Shown here piece after piece: positions 1 to 11,189 of a stretch of 64,000 bases of DNA. Source of the stretch: Cryptomeria japonica (taxonomy: Eukaryota > Streptophyta > Pinopsida > Cupressales > Cupressaceae). The notes below the pieces were generated by a model. It ran no database searches, was not told where the DNA came from, and saw only the letters and a program-made list of their open reading frames with translations. The stretch covers positions 683,772,583 to 683,836,582 of the forward strand of contig NC_081412.1 of NCBI RefSeq assembly GCF_030272615.1. The letters are read 5' to 3'. Within the stretch, counting starts at the first letter, position 1. The number at the start of each line of letters is the position of its first letter. The position numbers and the translations under genes were made by a program.

Positions 1-1173
1 AGATTTGTCAAGGTTGGTGTTGTTCTGATTATTGTAGTTTGATGAGTTTGTTCCTTCCTTGTAGAATTTGAGTGTTCCCTTTTTGACACATGCTTCCTCT
101 ACTTGAATGCCATTTTCAATCAATTTAGTGAACGATGGTATGCATTGAAGTTTTAGTCTGTAACTCATTTCACCATTCAAGTTATCGATGAAGATTTCCA
201 TTTTCTCCTTTTCGGGAATATCTCGAGGATATCGTGATACCATACGTCGCCAGCATTGAAGGAACATCATGAATGTTTCATTGTTCTTTTGTTTGGTGTT
301 ACAAACATCTAGCATGGTTATGGCATGTTGAATTTTATAGGAATATTGGGTTATGAATTTGTTAACTAATTCATCAAATGATCTGACAGGTGGTGTAATT
401 TTGGATAGCCATTCCATTGTTTGTCCTCTCGGGCTTCCTGGGAATAACCTCATTAGATAGGTGTCATCATGAGCAAATTCAAGGCTCATTGTGCAAAATT
501 ATTGAACATGATCCTGGGGATCACTTTTCCCATCATATTTATCAAATTTGGGAACATCTGAGTTTGGAGGAAAAGGCACCATGTTCAATCTTCTGTCAAA
601 TGGATAAGGACAGATTTCGTTTAAAGAGTACCGCACTATTGTCCCTTGTTGCATATCTTGTTTTTGTCTTTGTAACATTTGCATTTGTTGAGTAAGAGCA
701 ACCAAAGGCACATTATCTTGCCAAGGGAAAAGTTCTTCCCTCCTATTTGTTCTCAGCTGAAAAGGTGTGGTAAATGGTATATTTTTCTCTGGAGTTTCTA
801 GCTCAGGTATATGCATTTCTGGTATACGTTGTTCTAGAATATGTTGCTGAGGTATGTGAGTTTCTTCTTCTCTTTGTTGTTCTTGATATGCATATTGTCG
901 AGATCCGGTTTGAAAGATGCTTGTGTCTAAATCTCCGGGAAGTTTAACGCCTTTACTTGTGAGCATGAGTAGATACTTTTCTTTATCATTTTCTATAAGC
1001 CTTTCTACAAGCTTTTGGAATGAAGGTTTTTCCTGACATTCTTGAAGAAGTGCTTTAGAAATTTCAGTCTCTTCCAAGTGTGGAACTTCAAAAGGATTTG
1101 ACAACCTTTGATTCATACTAGACTCGGTGTGCATCTCGCTTTGTTGGTTTCTTTGAGAGCGAGTAATAGGCAT
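1..1173 (-). pseudogene. Ty3/gypsy gag (capsid) pseudogene, truncated by window edge
   Basis: The minus strand reads a gypsy Gag. I take the ATG at 1173 (protein begins MPITRSQRNQQ) as the start. An open frame continues upstream to about 1308, but that extension has no gag character. Residues 1-220 are a polar, Glu/Gln-rich N-terminus with short PE-I-rich repeats. The retrotransposon gag core follows (…PKFDKYDGKSDPQDHV, then the FMMFLQCWRRM segment near 230-290). The whole stretch is one frame except for a single in-frame TAA at about 499-501, so the gene is broken. Gag would form the virus-like particle that packages element RNA. The rest of Gag and all of Pol lie left of the window. The upstream leader and LTR are at 1174-5650. 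The family assignment is firm; the exact lineage is not. Confidence 0.8.
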
Positions 1174-2026
1174 TTTAGTATAAATTTTCAGTGACAAAGG
1201 GGACAAAATCCACTTCGATGTGTTGTTTAGGGGTGGGTGGTTCTGGTCAAGATGTGTTATAAGTGATACACTCGTCGGGCAAGAATGCTGGATTGATTTT
1301 TCCTCCACGGTTTATGATTTGATTAAAAACAGACTTTTGACAGTAGGCTCTTGTCTTCAAGGGTTCTTTGTCAAATTCGTTGGATTTGTTTTGGATATAC
1401 CATTTGACATGATGAAGGAATACTCGATGAGATTTGAAGAGTTGACGATTGATGTATAAAAACTTATTTCTCTTGATGAACTTGGAAAAACTAGGTTGTT
1501 GTTTCTTCAACGTGATGTTACGATAAAGGTTCTTTCTTCTCAAAATATGGGGATTAGTCATGCATGAGTGATCAATGGTTTCCTTTGATTTGTTTGGATT
1601 CAATTGATCTTGTTTGAAAATTTTCAAATCTTACTCTATCAAAGTGAAGGTTTAGATGCCCCTTCACGACAAAGCGTGTCAAATGATATGGATAAAAGCC
1701 TCCCGATATGGAAACTTGATTTGACAATTTAAAAACTTTAAACAAGTGTTTTGAGATAAAAATCCGTAAGATGGTAAAGGATTCTGTTGATACTGATGAT
1801 AAGGTTTCTGGATTATGATAAGAGAGACATGTTTTATCACGCGATTCATTTAAGATTTTGACAATGTTTGTTTTAACAAAAATTTAGCTCAAGAAATAGT
1901 CTTAACGGTTTGTTTTCGCTACTCTGTTTTGATGAAAATTGTTGTTGGTAATGAGAGGCCTTTGAAAATGTTTTCAAATCTTTTTAAATTCCTCACAGTC
2001 TTGCTCTTTATTTTTATGTTTTAGAT

Positions 2027-2405
2027 CATGCGCTAAAACAGAGACTACATGCGCTACCAAAATTACTCCACGCGCTAAAATAATGACCGCACGCGCTAGG
2101 CTGCCCCCAGACACGCGCTAAAGTTTTGACTGTTCCAAAATTGTTTTCTATCTGTTTGAAAAAGATATGTGCTAGCTTGGGCCTATAACGCACTAATTTT
2201 TTAACTTTATGTGTTAATTTTTGGTTTCCACGCGCTAGGTTGTTTCTTCCACGCCCTAGACTATTTTTGTGATGCGCTAAAAGATGTGACACTGTTTTGA
2301 TTCTAAGCTAAAATGCTACTGTTTGGTCTCAACATGCTAACTTGATGTTTAGATGCGCTAATAGAAGTACCTCACGCACTAAGAAGTTGCTCTTATGCAT
2401 TAAAC
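2027..2405. repeat. Degenerate array of a GCGCTA-core motif
   Basis: Roughly 15 copies of the decamer-like motif (A/C)(C/T)GCGCTA(A/G) occur at irregular spacing, mostly 20-30 bp. Examples are catgcgctaa, cacgcgctag and gatgcgctaa. Later copies decay to gcacta, gtgcta or gcatta, as expected from CpG deamination. The spacers between copies do not resemble each other. On the strand of the surrounding gypsy element the motif reads TAGCGCGTG. Confidence 0.7.
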
Positions 2406-3867
2406 TGCCCTGATTTTTCCTACGGTTGGTTTTTTTTTTTTTTTTTTGCAAATTTTGAAATTTTGTTGTGAAATTTTCAAGTTTGATGGATGATTTTCTG
2501 AAGTAGTAAATGCAAGCATGGCATAAAAAGTACAACCATTTTTCCTAATCTAACAAAAAGTGTATGTTCTACGAGGATGTGTTCAAATCTCCAATATTTT
2601 AATTGGTTTGGATACAAATAATACACTTCAGAAAGACTCTTTAGTCAAGGGTCATAAATAACATCATAGCCCACTAGTCTCGATACTCTGTCAGCTCAAA
2701 CAGCCATGTCAACCCCTAGAGGGCGCCCATTTTTTTGCCTTTTTCCAGAAATTAACTCAAAGTGAATTGCTTCATAGTTGAGTAGTTATCTTGGGAGATA
2801 AATGGTGAGTAATCTTGAGGGCAGATTCTTCCCCACCCTTGCACTATGATGTTATAAATGTCTGGTTACTGACTCGGTTCCAAGCTTCTATTTCTATGGT
2901 TCGTAATTAGGCTTCCCATTCGACCGTCAGTGATAAACTCCCTCAGGAGGCTTCCCAACCTTTAGAACAAAGGCTTTACGTATCTCAAGGATACTAGGGG
3001 AAGGCTAATCGCTGTGCGCAACCGTTGAAAAGGACTTTCGTCACTTTCTACTTTTGATTATAGTGGGTTGGAATTCTTATCGTCAAAGTCGTTCCCCACT
3101 TAGGTTGTTCCCTTCACACCGGCCATAAATGACTTTAAGAGTTGATTCCAACTCCTCGGGAAGGCAGGCCTGCTAAAGGATGTAAATGCTTGAAATATAG
3201 AAAGCTGTAAGAGTGGTCTGAATTTTTTATCACCCAGTTAAGGGGAGAGCATATTTCTTCCACTTTCGAGACAAAGCAATCAAGTTGTTCTTTTTAGCCT
3301 TCAAGACAATGATTTTCTAACTTCTATTTGGAGATGTTGCTCCAACAAGCATGATGTTCTTTTTAACCTTTCATAGCAAAGTGTATATTTCCAAAACCTT
3401 TGAAAAATAAATCTGGTCAACAAAGTAAATCATGATGTTTTGTCGGCAAAATGAAAATAGATAGGGGAAAACTTTCCCTCTTTGCTTTGCACAAAATGAA
3501 AATGAGGTTCTTTTACTTTGCAGAAATGAAGTGAATCCTTTTAGACACCAAAGGAAAGTGAGGTTCGTTTTAAGCTTTTGCAAAAGGTAAATTTGCTTGT
3601 TCTTTTTTAGAGCTTCCAAATGAAGTGTTTTTCCTAACTTGTAGGAATGAAAGGTTTGCTTTGTTTTTCTTTTTAACATGCAATAAAGAAAGATGAATTA
3701 TTTTTACTAACTTTGAAAGAAAGCAAAGAAAACTAGACTGGTCCCCTTTGTTCCTGCATAAAATGTTAGAACCTGCACATAGTCAGTTAGCAAAAAAAAA
3801 TCAAATCATCATGGTGGGCTTCACAAGCCTAATTTTTATCTTTCGGTTACAAATTATATTCTATCTG

Positions 3868-4142
3868 TGATGTGCTATAGAATAGACTATATGTGCTACA
3901 ATATACCCTCGATGCGCTAAAAGAAAGTCTCAACGCGCTACATTGTTTTCTGGATGCGCTACTCTGTGCGTCAAAAGCACTGCTCTAGTTTTCTCCCACG
4001 CTGAGACCTACAAGAAACTGGTGATTTGATGCAATAATGTATATACTTCACGCGCTAGGTGATGGACTCCACGAGCTGAACAGTGGACCAGATGCGCTAT
4101 GCTATTTACTGGATGCGCTAAACAGTGAACTGAACGCACTAA
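3868..4142. repeat. Second GCGCTA-core motif array
   Basis: The same motif as at 2027-2405 returns about ten times just downstream (on the minus strand) of the primer-binding site, for example gatgcgctaa, caacgcgcta, cttcacgcgctagg and gatgcgctatg. Spacing is again irregular at about 20-35 bp. The two arrays are separated by 1.4 kb that lacks the motif. Confidence 0.7.
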
Positions 4143-4207
4143 TTCATTTTTCACATGTGCCTACAAAAGTAGTTAATTTCAAAAACTGATTTGATATATG
4201 GGTTCGG

Positions 4208-4223
4208 GCCCCACAGTGGGCGC
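4208..4223 (-). promoter_or_regulatory. Probable primer-binding site of the minus-strand gypsy element
   Basis: The minus strand reads GCGCCCACTGTGGGGC a few bases inside the proposed LTR edge. This resembles the GGCGCC-type primer-binding sites of plant gypsy elements (sites of the form GGCGCC…GTGGGG). It would prime minus-strand DNA synthesis by pairing to a tRNA 3' end. I have not matched it to a particular tRNA. Confidence 0.6.
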
Positions 4224-4229
4224 TAGAAA

Positions 4230-5650
4230 TGTATGTGAGAAAAGTGGGTCAATAGAACTCAATATATGAAAAATGTTCCAAAAGACTTGTCCACACATAC
4301 ACACAGGACTTCTTGATGCAAGCTATAGAGTAACGAAGTATTACTCATCTTTCCAAGGTGGGTCCCATGGTTCTCTATCTCACAATGTCCCTCAAATCAA
4401 TGTTTTTTCTCTCAGATCATTGAGCAAAATGGTTTAGGGATGGCAAATGCAAGAATGAGGGATGTTTTGATAGATTTTAGAATGAAATGAATCCTAAGCT
4501 ATGCATGATCTTAAAATGCAATAAACTAGATTATAAGATGACAAGGTTAGCATGAATACTATCCTAACATGATATATTTAGTCTATGACTGAGCTAAATG
4601 ATAAAGAAAGTATTCTAAACATGCATATTTAGACTAATTTCTATTTAAAAGAGAGGCTAAAATGATGAGCATAAAAATGATATGAAAGCTTGAATGTATT
4701 TAAGCATAAGTGTGATACTACAAATTTGGAGGATGATCAAAATGGAGGAATGAGAGCTTTTATTTATAGAAAAAATAGGGCAATGGATGGTCAGGATTAA
4801 AAGAGTTGATCAAGGGTTGAATTTGAAAGTTGGGGATCCATGTTTGCAATTTGCACCAATGAAATGGTGACAAGTGTCAACATAGGGTTGGATTGAGAGA
4901 AGGGGTTGGAGGCATTAAATGCCTGAGAAGGCCTCATGGTCATCTAGAGATAAGGGTTAAGCTTAAGTTAGGCTTACCCAATGGATTAAGAGTTAATCCA
5001 GGGATAAGACTTTGTGCAAATGATTAAGAGATAATCATGGTCAAAGCATTAAAGGCTTGATGAGACCCTTGGGTTGGATGAAGGTTGAGTTAAAATAAAT
5101 TCTTTAACCATGTAAGAGGGTTTGAGTTAACCATTAATGGTTATGAAGACTTTGGGGATATTAAGTGGTTGAGGATTTGAAGCCTTTAATGGTTATCAAA
5201 GACTTTAAGGTTTTGAGAAGTGACCTCCCCTTGCTTAGGGATGTGACAAAGTTTAGAAGATGGGTTAGGCTAATTAGAAGCGATTAGAAGAGTCTAGAAT
5301 GGATTTAGAAATAGGTTTTAGGATGCAAGTGGGAGATGCAAGTGGGAGATGTAGGAAAATGCAAGTGGGTGGAAGAATAATAGAATTTAATTGAAATAAA
5401 GTTAATTTAATTCAATTTGGTTGCAATTTAGGGAAATTAAATAAATTAGATTTATTTAATTTAGGATAACTAATTTAATTAAATTTGAATTTAATTAAAA
5501 GTGGATAGGGGGATTTAATTGAATAAAATGATTTATTCATTAAATGGTATAGTGAATTTAATTTAAATAAATTGAGTAATTTATTTAATTTAAATAGGAG
5601 AATGTGGGTAATTTAATTAAATTGGATTTAATTAAATAGAGAAATGAACA
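4230..5650 (-). repeat. 5' LTR of the minus-strand gypsy element (outer edge approximate)
   Basis: The inner edge at 4230 is the TG of tgtatgtgag (CA on the minus strand), directly before the primer-binding site. The outer edge is placed at about 5650, where the minus strand reads TGTTCATTTC and where the plus-strand gypsy pol sequence starts abruptly. A TATA-like box lies at 4761-4768. The outer 300 bp (5380-5640) is low-complexity and rich in aatttaatt. The partner LTR is outside the window, so neither length nor target duplication can be verified. Confidence 0.5.
4761..4768 (-). promoter_or_regulatory. TATA-like box in the minus-strand gypsy LTR
   Basis: The minus strand reads TATAAATA inside the proposed LTR, roughly 530 bp before the inner LTR edge. 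This leaves a plausible R-U5 length and points transcription toward the gag at 1-1173. Confidence 0.4.
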
Positions 5651-5699
5651 TAAAATATTCATTTAGGAATATGGTCATTTTTATACGTCTACAATTCCA

Positions 5700-6155
5700 A
5701 CTTCTCTTCTTGATCCTCATCCTATTCTTCCTCAAGCACCTTGTATCTCACAAACTCTTGGCAAGGAATATGATCTCATTGAACAACTTAAAGCTACTCC
5801 TGCCAAGATATCCCTTTGGGATTTGATTCAAACTTCCTCAACCCATCATGGAATGTTACAAGATGCCTTGAAAAATTTTATTGTCCCATCTACAATGACA
5901 TCCAATAACATGGCTTACTTAATTAATTTGATCATATCCCTTAAATCTCAAATTATGTTTGCACAAGATGAGTTACCTTCTAGTGAGATCCAACGTCAAT
6001 ATGATCCTTTAATGATTGTGGTTATCATAAATGATAGTACAATAAGGCGGACATTAGTGGACAATGGCTCCGACCTTAATGTTTGTATCATTAACTTGTT
6101 GCATAAGATTAGCATTGATACATCTCTTATTAAACCCAATTCTCTTACTATCTAA
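5700..6155 (+). pseudogene. Ty3/gypsy Gag-Pol remnant: pre-protease segment and retropepsin
   Basis: The frame enters with a typical gypsy pre-protease segment (…EYDLIEQLKATPAKISLWDLIQ). It continues into an aspartic protease with the active-site motif VDNGSDLNV and the upstream strand TIRRTL. The usual motif is D-T/S-G; here it is DNGS, as in many plant gypsy elements. The frame ends at a TAA at 6153, inside the protease, and homologous sequence (LLLGRPWIHS-like) continues to about 6330 in a broken state. No gag precedes it, because the minus-strand gypsy LTR seems to interrupt the element at about 5650. The enzyme would have cleaved the Gag-Pol polyprotein. Confidence 0.8.
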
Positions 6156-7145
6156 GGCTTTGATAATGTTGGTAAATCTCACAAGGTATCATCACCTTGC
6201 CTATTAAGGTAGGTTTTGTTACTCTGCCCACACCTATTCATGTCATGTTTGGAGATTTGACATATAACTTATTATTAGGGAGACCTTGGATTCATAGCAT
6301 GCAAGTTATCCCCTTCACATTGCATAGGCAAGTTAAATTCACTTACAACAATAAAAAAGTATACCTTGCTAGGTGATACAAATCTCCAAACTTGTTTGCA
6401 AACATCAAAATCCAAATCTTCTTCAATCGATTATTCCCCAACAATCTTAGATGATTCTTCCAAAGCCTCTACTCCCACTAGTGTGTCTGTTTCTTCAAAT
6501 TCATCTCCTACTAATAATTCCTCAAGTGAACCTAAAGTTCTTGAGGAAGAACCTTCCCAACCTGATTCTACCACTAAGGATGCCTTCTCTCCTGAAAAGA
6601 TTCTTGTAGAAGATGATTGGGGATCCCTTGACTTTACTCCTACTTTTATAGGAGAATATAGAATTCCCCCTAGAGAACCCAAGGTCGAAAAGAACAAAAA
6701 AGAAGAAGAGCCTAAAAAGCAATCGACTTTATTTGGGCCATTGAGTAATAAATTTGCAGTGGCCTCTCAGACTTCATCTCCCTTGACTTTTGATCTAGAG
6801 GATTTTGATCCTTCACTTTATGTAAATCCTCCTTCCCTTTCAAAAATGGCTAACCTCTATGGTCCTAGTTTTCACATCTTAGCGAGGTGTGGATATAATG
6901 GTAATGGATGTGGTGCTCAAGAACAAGGGATAAGGGTTCCCTTGGAAAATAAATTTTGTGATATGAAATTTGGGCTTTACTTTGATCGTTTTGTGCATAC
7001 CAAAGCTTCCAAGAGACCATCTATTAGGGTTAATATCATCTCTACCTCTCTCTCAATAAAATATCCAGAGTATATTGATTGTGATTATTCTAGTATCTTT
7101 TCTTTGGATGTTTTTCCTACTGATTATTCCTTAGTTGTGTTCTAA
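6156..7145 (+). pseudogene. Gypsy Pol spacer with a G-patch-like segment
   Basis: An open frame at 6366-7145 links protease and reverse transcriptase. Its first 160 residues are Ser/Pro/Glu-rich and low in complexity. Around residues 178-195 stands GYNGNGCGAQEQGIRVPLE, which matches the G-patch pattern (Gly-rich, ending in P-L-E) found in some plant gypsy polyproteins. The frame ends at a TAA at 7143. G-patches bind nucleic acid or helicases; the role in retroelements is not settled. The domain call is moderately sure and the element context is sure. Confidence 0.65.
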
Positions 7146-8463
7146 GGAGTTTACGACAACCTTCCTCGTTATCACCAAAATCGTGGCTTTCCCTATTGTT
7201 TAAATGCAAAATCCTACTTTGGGAAAGAAAAAAATAATGATGAGATAGTTAAAGAATTTCCTCTGTTGCAAGATACTCCTCAACAAAGTAATCTCCTCAT
7301 AAGTGACACCATTGATATAAGGATGGATCCTTATGTTTAAGATAAAGCCATTAAGATAGGGAAATGTCTTGATGAAGAAGAACAAAAATAATATTCTGAG
7401 TTGTTACATGAATATCCTGAAATCTTTGCTTGGATATATTCTGACATACCTGGTATTGATCCTAAGATTGTCACTCATAACATTGTCTTAGCTCCTGATG
7501 CTAAACCTATGAAGGAAAAGATTCGAAAGATGGATACTAAAGTAGTGTTTCTTGTTAAGGCTGAGATTGAAAAGTTATTGGATTCCAAATTCATCTATCC
7601 TATTGATTATTCCCCATGGATTTCAAAAATTGTGTAGTTGCTAAGCCTGATAACAAGATTAGGATGTGTATGGATTTTCGAGATCTTAATAAATCCCCTT
7701 TGAAGGATTATTTTCCTCTTTCAAATATCGATATGATAGTGGATTCTATAGCAAGTCATGCTTTATTATCCTTCACGAATGGTTTCTTAGGATATAATCA
7801 AAACTTCATTAATCCTCAAGATCAATTCAAAATTGCTTTCACCACCCCTTGGGGCACATTTTGTTGGGTTATGATGCCTTTTGGATTGAAAAATGCAGGC
7901 ACTATCTATCGGTGTGCTATGACCCTTATCTTCCATGATTACATGCATAATATCTTAGAAGATTACATTGATGAGATCTTAGCTAAATCCATTCTTTGTG
8001 GAGATCATGTTAAGATCCTTTGGAAAGTCTTTGAAAGAATTTGTAACTACAACATGCACTTAAATCCCCAAAAGTGTTTTTTCGGTGTGGATAATGATAA
8101 ATTATTAGGATTCATAGTTTCACATCGTGGAACTGAGGTGGATACAAAAAAGATAGATGTCATTCTTAATATGCCACCTTCTAAAAATGTTTCCCAACTA
8201 AAAATTTTACAAGGAAAGAACCAAGCTATTCATAGGTTTTTTTCTCAACTTGCGGATCGTACCTTTCCCTTTTCTCAATTGCTTAAAAATAATGTCACCT
8301 TTCAATGGAATGAGGATTGTCGTCAAGAATTTGAAGACGTAAAAACATATTTGGCCAATCCTCCTATTCTTCAGTCCGTTGACCCTTCTAAACCCTTTTT
8401 GCTCTTGCAGCCTTATTGGCACTACACGATAAGGATGGTAGAGAATGTTTGGTTTATTATTTA
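7146..8463 (+). pseudogene. Gypsy reverse transcriptase, frameshifted
   Basis: The N-terminal part at 7401-7637 (…EYPEIFAW, KFIYPIDYSPWIS) shifts frame near 7620-7637 and continues at about 7630-8463. The core shows VVAKPDNKIRMCMDFRDLN, then FTTPWGTFCWVMMPFGLKNA, and the catalytic box as YIDEIL where the family has YxDDhh. The second catalytic Asp is thus Glu. The thumb/connection follows (…HRGTEVDTKKIDVI). The sequence shifts frame again near 8405 at the junction with RNase H. The enzyme would copy element RNA to DNA; this copy is dead. Confidence 0.85.
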
Positions 8464-9170
8464 AGTCATACTCTGCTTGATTACCAGGTTCGATATTCTG
8501 TGATAGAAAGGCAGTGCCTTGCTTTAGTCTTTGCAACCCAAAAATTAAGGCATTACCTCTTGAATGTTGAGGTCCATATTATCATTAAATTTGATCCTCT
8601 AAAACAAATTTTCTATTAAACTAATCTTTCAAGACACTTAGCAAAGTGGGTTATGATGTTGACTGAGTTTGACCTTAAGTTTGTCTCGCAGAAGACAATA
8701 AAAGGTCAAGCGTTGACCAATCAATTAGTTGAGGCTCCTTCAGCTTTCTCCCTACCTAAACCAGAGTCTTTTCCTGATGAATACATTTTCTTTGCTGAGA
8801 TTGATGAGGTTTGTGAATTATATTTCGATGGCTCTAGGTGTCATAAAGGATCAGGGGCATGGGTGATCTTAATCTCTCCTAAAAATAAACCTATCCTTTA
8901 TCATATCATCTCATTTTTTTTGTGTACCAATAACATTGTTGAATACGAGGCTATTATAGCTAGAATTAAATAAGCCTTAGCTCTAAATGTGAAACATCTA
9001 CATATCTATGGAGATTCTCAATTAATCATAAGGCAAGTGATAGGAATTTATCAAGATAAGCAAGATAAATTATCACAATATAGATATTTAGCTATATCCT
9101 TGTTACAAAAGTTTAATTCTTATATCATGGAGCATGTTCCTCAAAAGGATAATTGACATGCTCATGCAAT
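8405..9170 (+). pseudogene. Gypsy RNase H followed by a second, archaeal-type RNase H
   Basis: The native RNase H (8405-8619) shows YLSHTLLDYQVRYSVIERQCLAL, the family signature (Y-x-E-x-E/Q-x-L-A). After an in-frame stop and the usual tether (…TEFDLKFVSQKTIKGQAL) comes a second RNase H-like domain from about 8815. Its acidic positions can be read as YFDGSR, VEYEA and YGDSQLI, spread across further stops at 8971 and about 9154. The order RT, RNase H, second RNase H, integrase is that of the Tat/Ogre group of gypsy elements. This identifies the lineage and contrasts with element F at 34873-38650. Confidence 0.75.
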
Positions 9171-10563
9171 GGCATGTATATCCTCTCTTGTGTCTTTAGA
9201 GGATTCCTTGGTAGATCTTAAATTCATTATTCACAACCTCACTACCCTGGCTATTGCTGATAATCCTAGTGATGTGGCATACTATTATGTAATAGATTCT
9301 GATGAATGGTACTCGCATATCATGAGATATTTGAATGATGGTACATTTCCTGACTCTACAAATAAGAATACTAGGGATAGGATTCATAAGTTTTCCACTA
9401 GATACATCATTCTTCCTAATGTTCTTTATAGGAGGGGTTATAATGGTCTTCTCCTTTGACATCTTAACAAAGCTAAAATCCCTGTTTCCCTTCAAGAAGC
9501 AGATGTAGGTGCTTGTGGGGGGGATTTTGGAGGTAGATCCTTAGTTTAGAGATTGCTCCCAATGGGATACTATTGGCAAGCCATGGAAAAGGATTCCTTT
9601 GTTTTTGTTAATAAATTTCATCAATGTCAACAAAATAGAAGTTTGATCCATGCTCCCACCCAAGAACTTCGATCTCAAGTGGTGTCTTGGCCCTTTTCCA
9701 CATGATGTTTGGATCTCATTGGTAAAATATCTCCTCCTTCATCTCAAGGACATACTTTCATTATTACTACAACTAATTATTTTACTAAGTGGGTAGAAGC
9801 AGTTCCTCTTTGATCCACTACCGTTGAAGTAATTTGTCAATTCATCTTCGAAAACCTAATTTACCGATTTTGAATACCTTCCATTTTGCTTTCGGATAAT
9901 GGAATGTCATTTAAAAAAAAGATGTGAAGAATTTTCTTGAGAAATATTATATGCAACATAAATTTTCTACACCATATTATCCTTAGTGGAATGGTCAAGA
10001 TGAGTCTTCATATGGGATAATTGAGAAAATTCTTTGTAAGATTGTGAGTAAGCATGGTAGTGATTGGCATACTCAATTAATTTATGCTCTTTGGGCTTAC
10101 CAAATGAGTGTACGCATTTCTACAAGATGTACTCCTTATAATCTTATTTATGGTGTTGATGTCATTATGCCTTTAGAGTTGGAAATTTCATCTTTAAGAG
10201 TTTCTCTTAAGGGTATAATGGATGATGATTCCTATAGAGAACAAAGGCTTCAAAAAATTGAGATTCTCAATGAACGTCACATAAATTCTCTTGAGCATTT
10301 TCAAGCCTATCATAAAACCCTACAACGAAGCTACAATAATAATCATTCAATATTCCTTCTCAGTAGGTGATTTGGTACTTTATGAGAATCAAGGCAATGT
10401 GAATGCCTTACCTAAGGAGAAAGGAAAATTAAGCCCTAATTGGCTTGGACCCTACATCATTGTTGAAGTCTATGGACTGGGTACTTACAAGATAGCATAT
10501 GTGGAAGGTAGGCCTATCAAAGAACTGATAAATGCTATGCACCTTCGTAGATACTATGCCTAG
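9169..10563 (+). pseudogene. Gypsy integrase, multiply interrupted
   Basis: A damaged zinc-binding region near 9460-9640 (…GDFGGRSL, FHQCQQN) leads into the catalytic core. The core includes CLDLIGK near 9707, a second Asp in LLSDNGMSF near 9890, and NGQDESSYGIIEKIL near 9990, followed by WHTQLIYALWAYQ. The C-terminal domain at 10291-10563 (FSVGDLVLYENQGN…LSPNWLGPY) ends in LRRYYA and a stop. Several in-frame stops and at least two frameshifts are present. The protein would insert element DNA into the host chromosome. Pol ends at 10563, so a 3' LTR should follow. Confidence 0.8.
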
Positions 10564-11180
10564 TTTCTCTCTCTATCTTTTTCCTTCTAGTTTATTCACT
10601 CTCTCTCTCCTTGTGTCTTTTCTTTCTTCAAAATTGGATATATGTTAGCATATATTCATTAAAGTATGTGGTATTAAATTATATTGTATTTCTTAGTCTA
10701 CATTACTTCATTCTTGACAAGCATGTTTCTTAACTTTAGTGTTTGTCTTGGATTCATTTATGTAAATTGTAATAGATTTACATTTTATATATGCTAGCAT
10801 GTTATACAATTTCTTATGTGTTAAGTAGGATTATATCATGTTGTTTTTAAATAGATTTAATTGAATCACATTAATCATGTAATTCTTAAGCTTAACACAT
10901 TTTTCTTCCTACATTACCAAGGTAGCATTTAATTAAATACTTAGTTATTTAATTAAATCACACATGTATCAATTTAATCATGAAGCGTTGATAAATCAAT
11001 AACATGGAAATTAAATTAGACATCCATGTTTATCACCAAATATGTTACTTTTAATCAAAGCAATGCATACATTATTTCATGAATTAAAATAACATGTTTG
11101 CGACAAAAAATAAGCATAAATAGATACATATCGATAAAATGTCATAACATGTATATCACTGTAAATAAAATATATCATAT
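10564..11180. other. AT-rich stretch after gypsy pol, possible remnant of its 3' LTR
   Basis: No reading frame or RNA gene is seen. The stretch holds a pyrimidine-rich start (tctctctctctcc near 10604), atttaatta-type runs near 10920-10980 and a TATA-rich centre. By position it should contain the 3' LTR of the plus-strand gypsy element. I could not find its partner LTR, which would have been lost or displaced at the 5' side. Confidence 0.3.
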
Positions 11181-11189
11181 CATGATCAT

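Larger units (their letters stand above)
1174..4207 (-). other. Untranslated leader of the minus-strand gypsy element
   Basis: About 3 kb lies between the primer-binding site (4208-4223) and the gag ATG on the minus strand. No convincing coding sequence is seen; open frames such as 1247-1627, 2026-2535 and 3371-3679 lack any family motif. The stretch holds two arrays of a short GCGCTA-type motif (2027-2405 and 3868-4142) and a T-rich run near 2430-2448. Long leaders are known in Tat/Ogre-type gypsy elements, so I read this as leader. An additional old insertion inside it cannot be excluded. Confidence 0.5.

Noticed and set aside
499-1627. Plus-strand and upstream minus-strand open frames near the gypsy gag
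   Set aside because: They overlap the clear gag frame or lie in its leader, and show no family signature.
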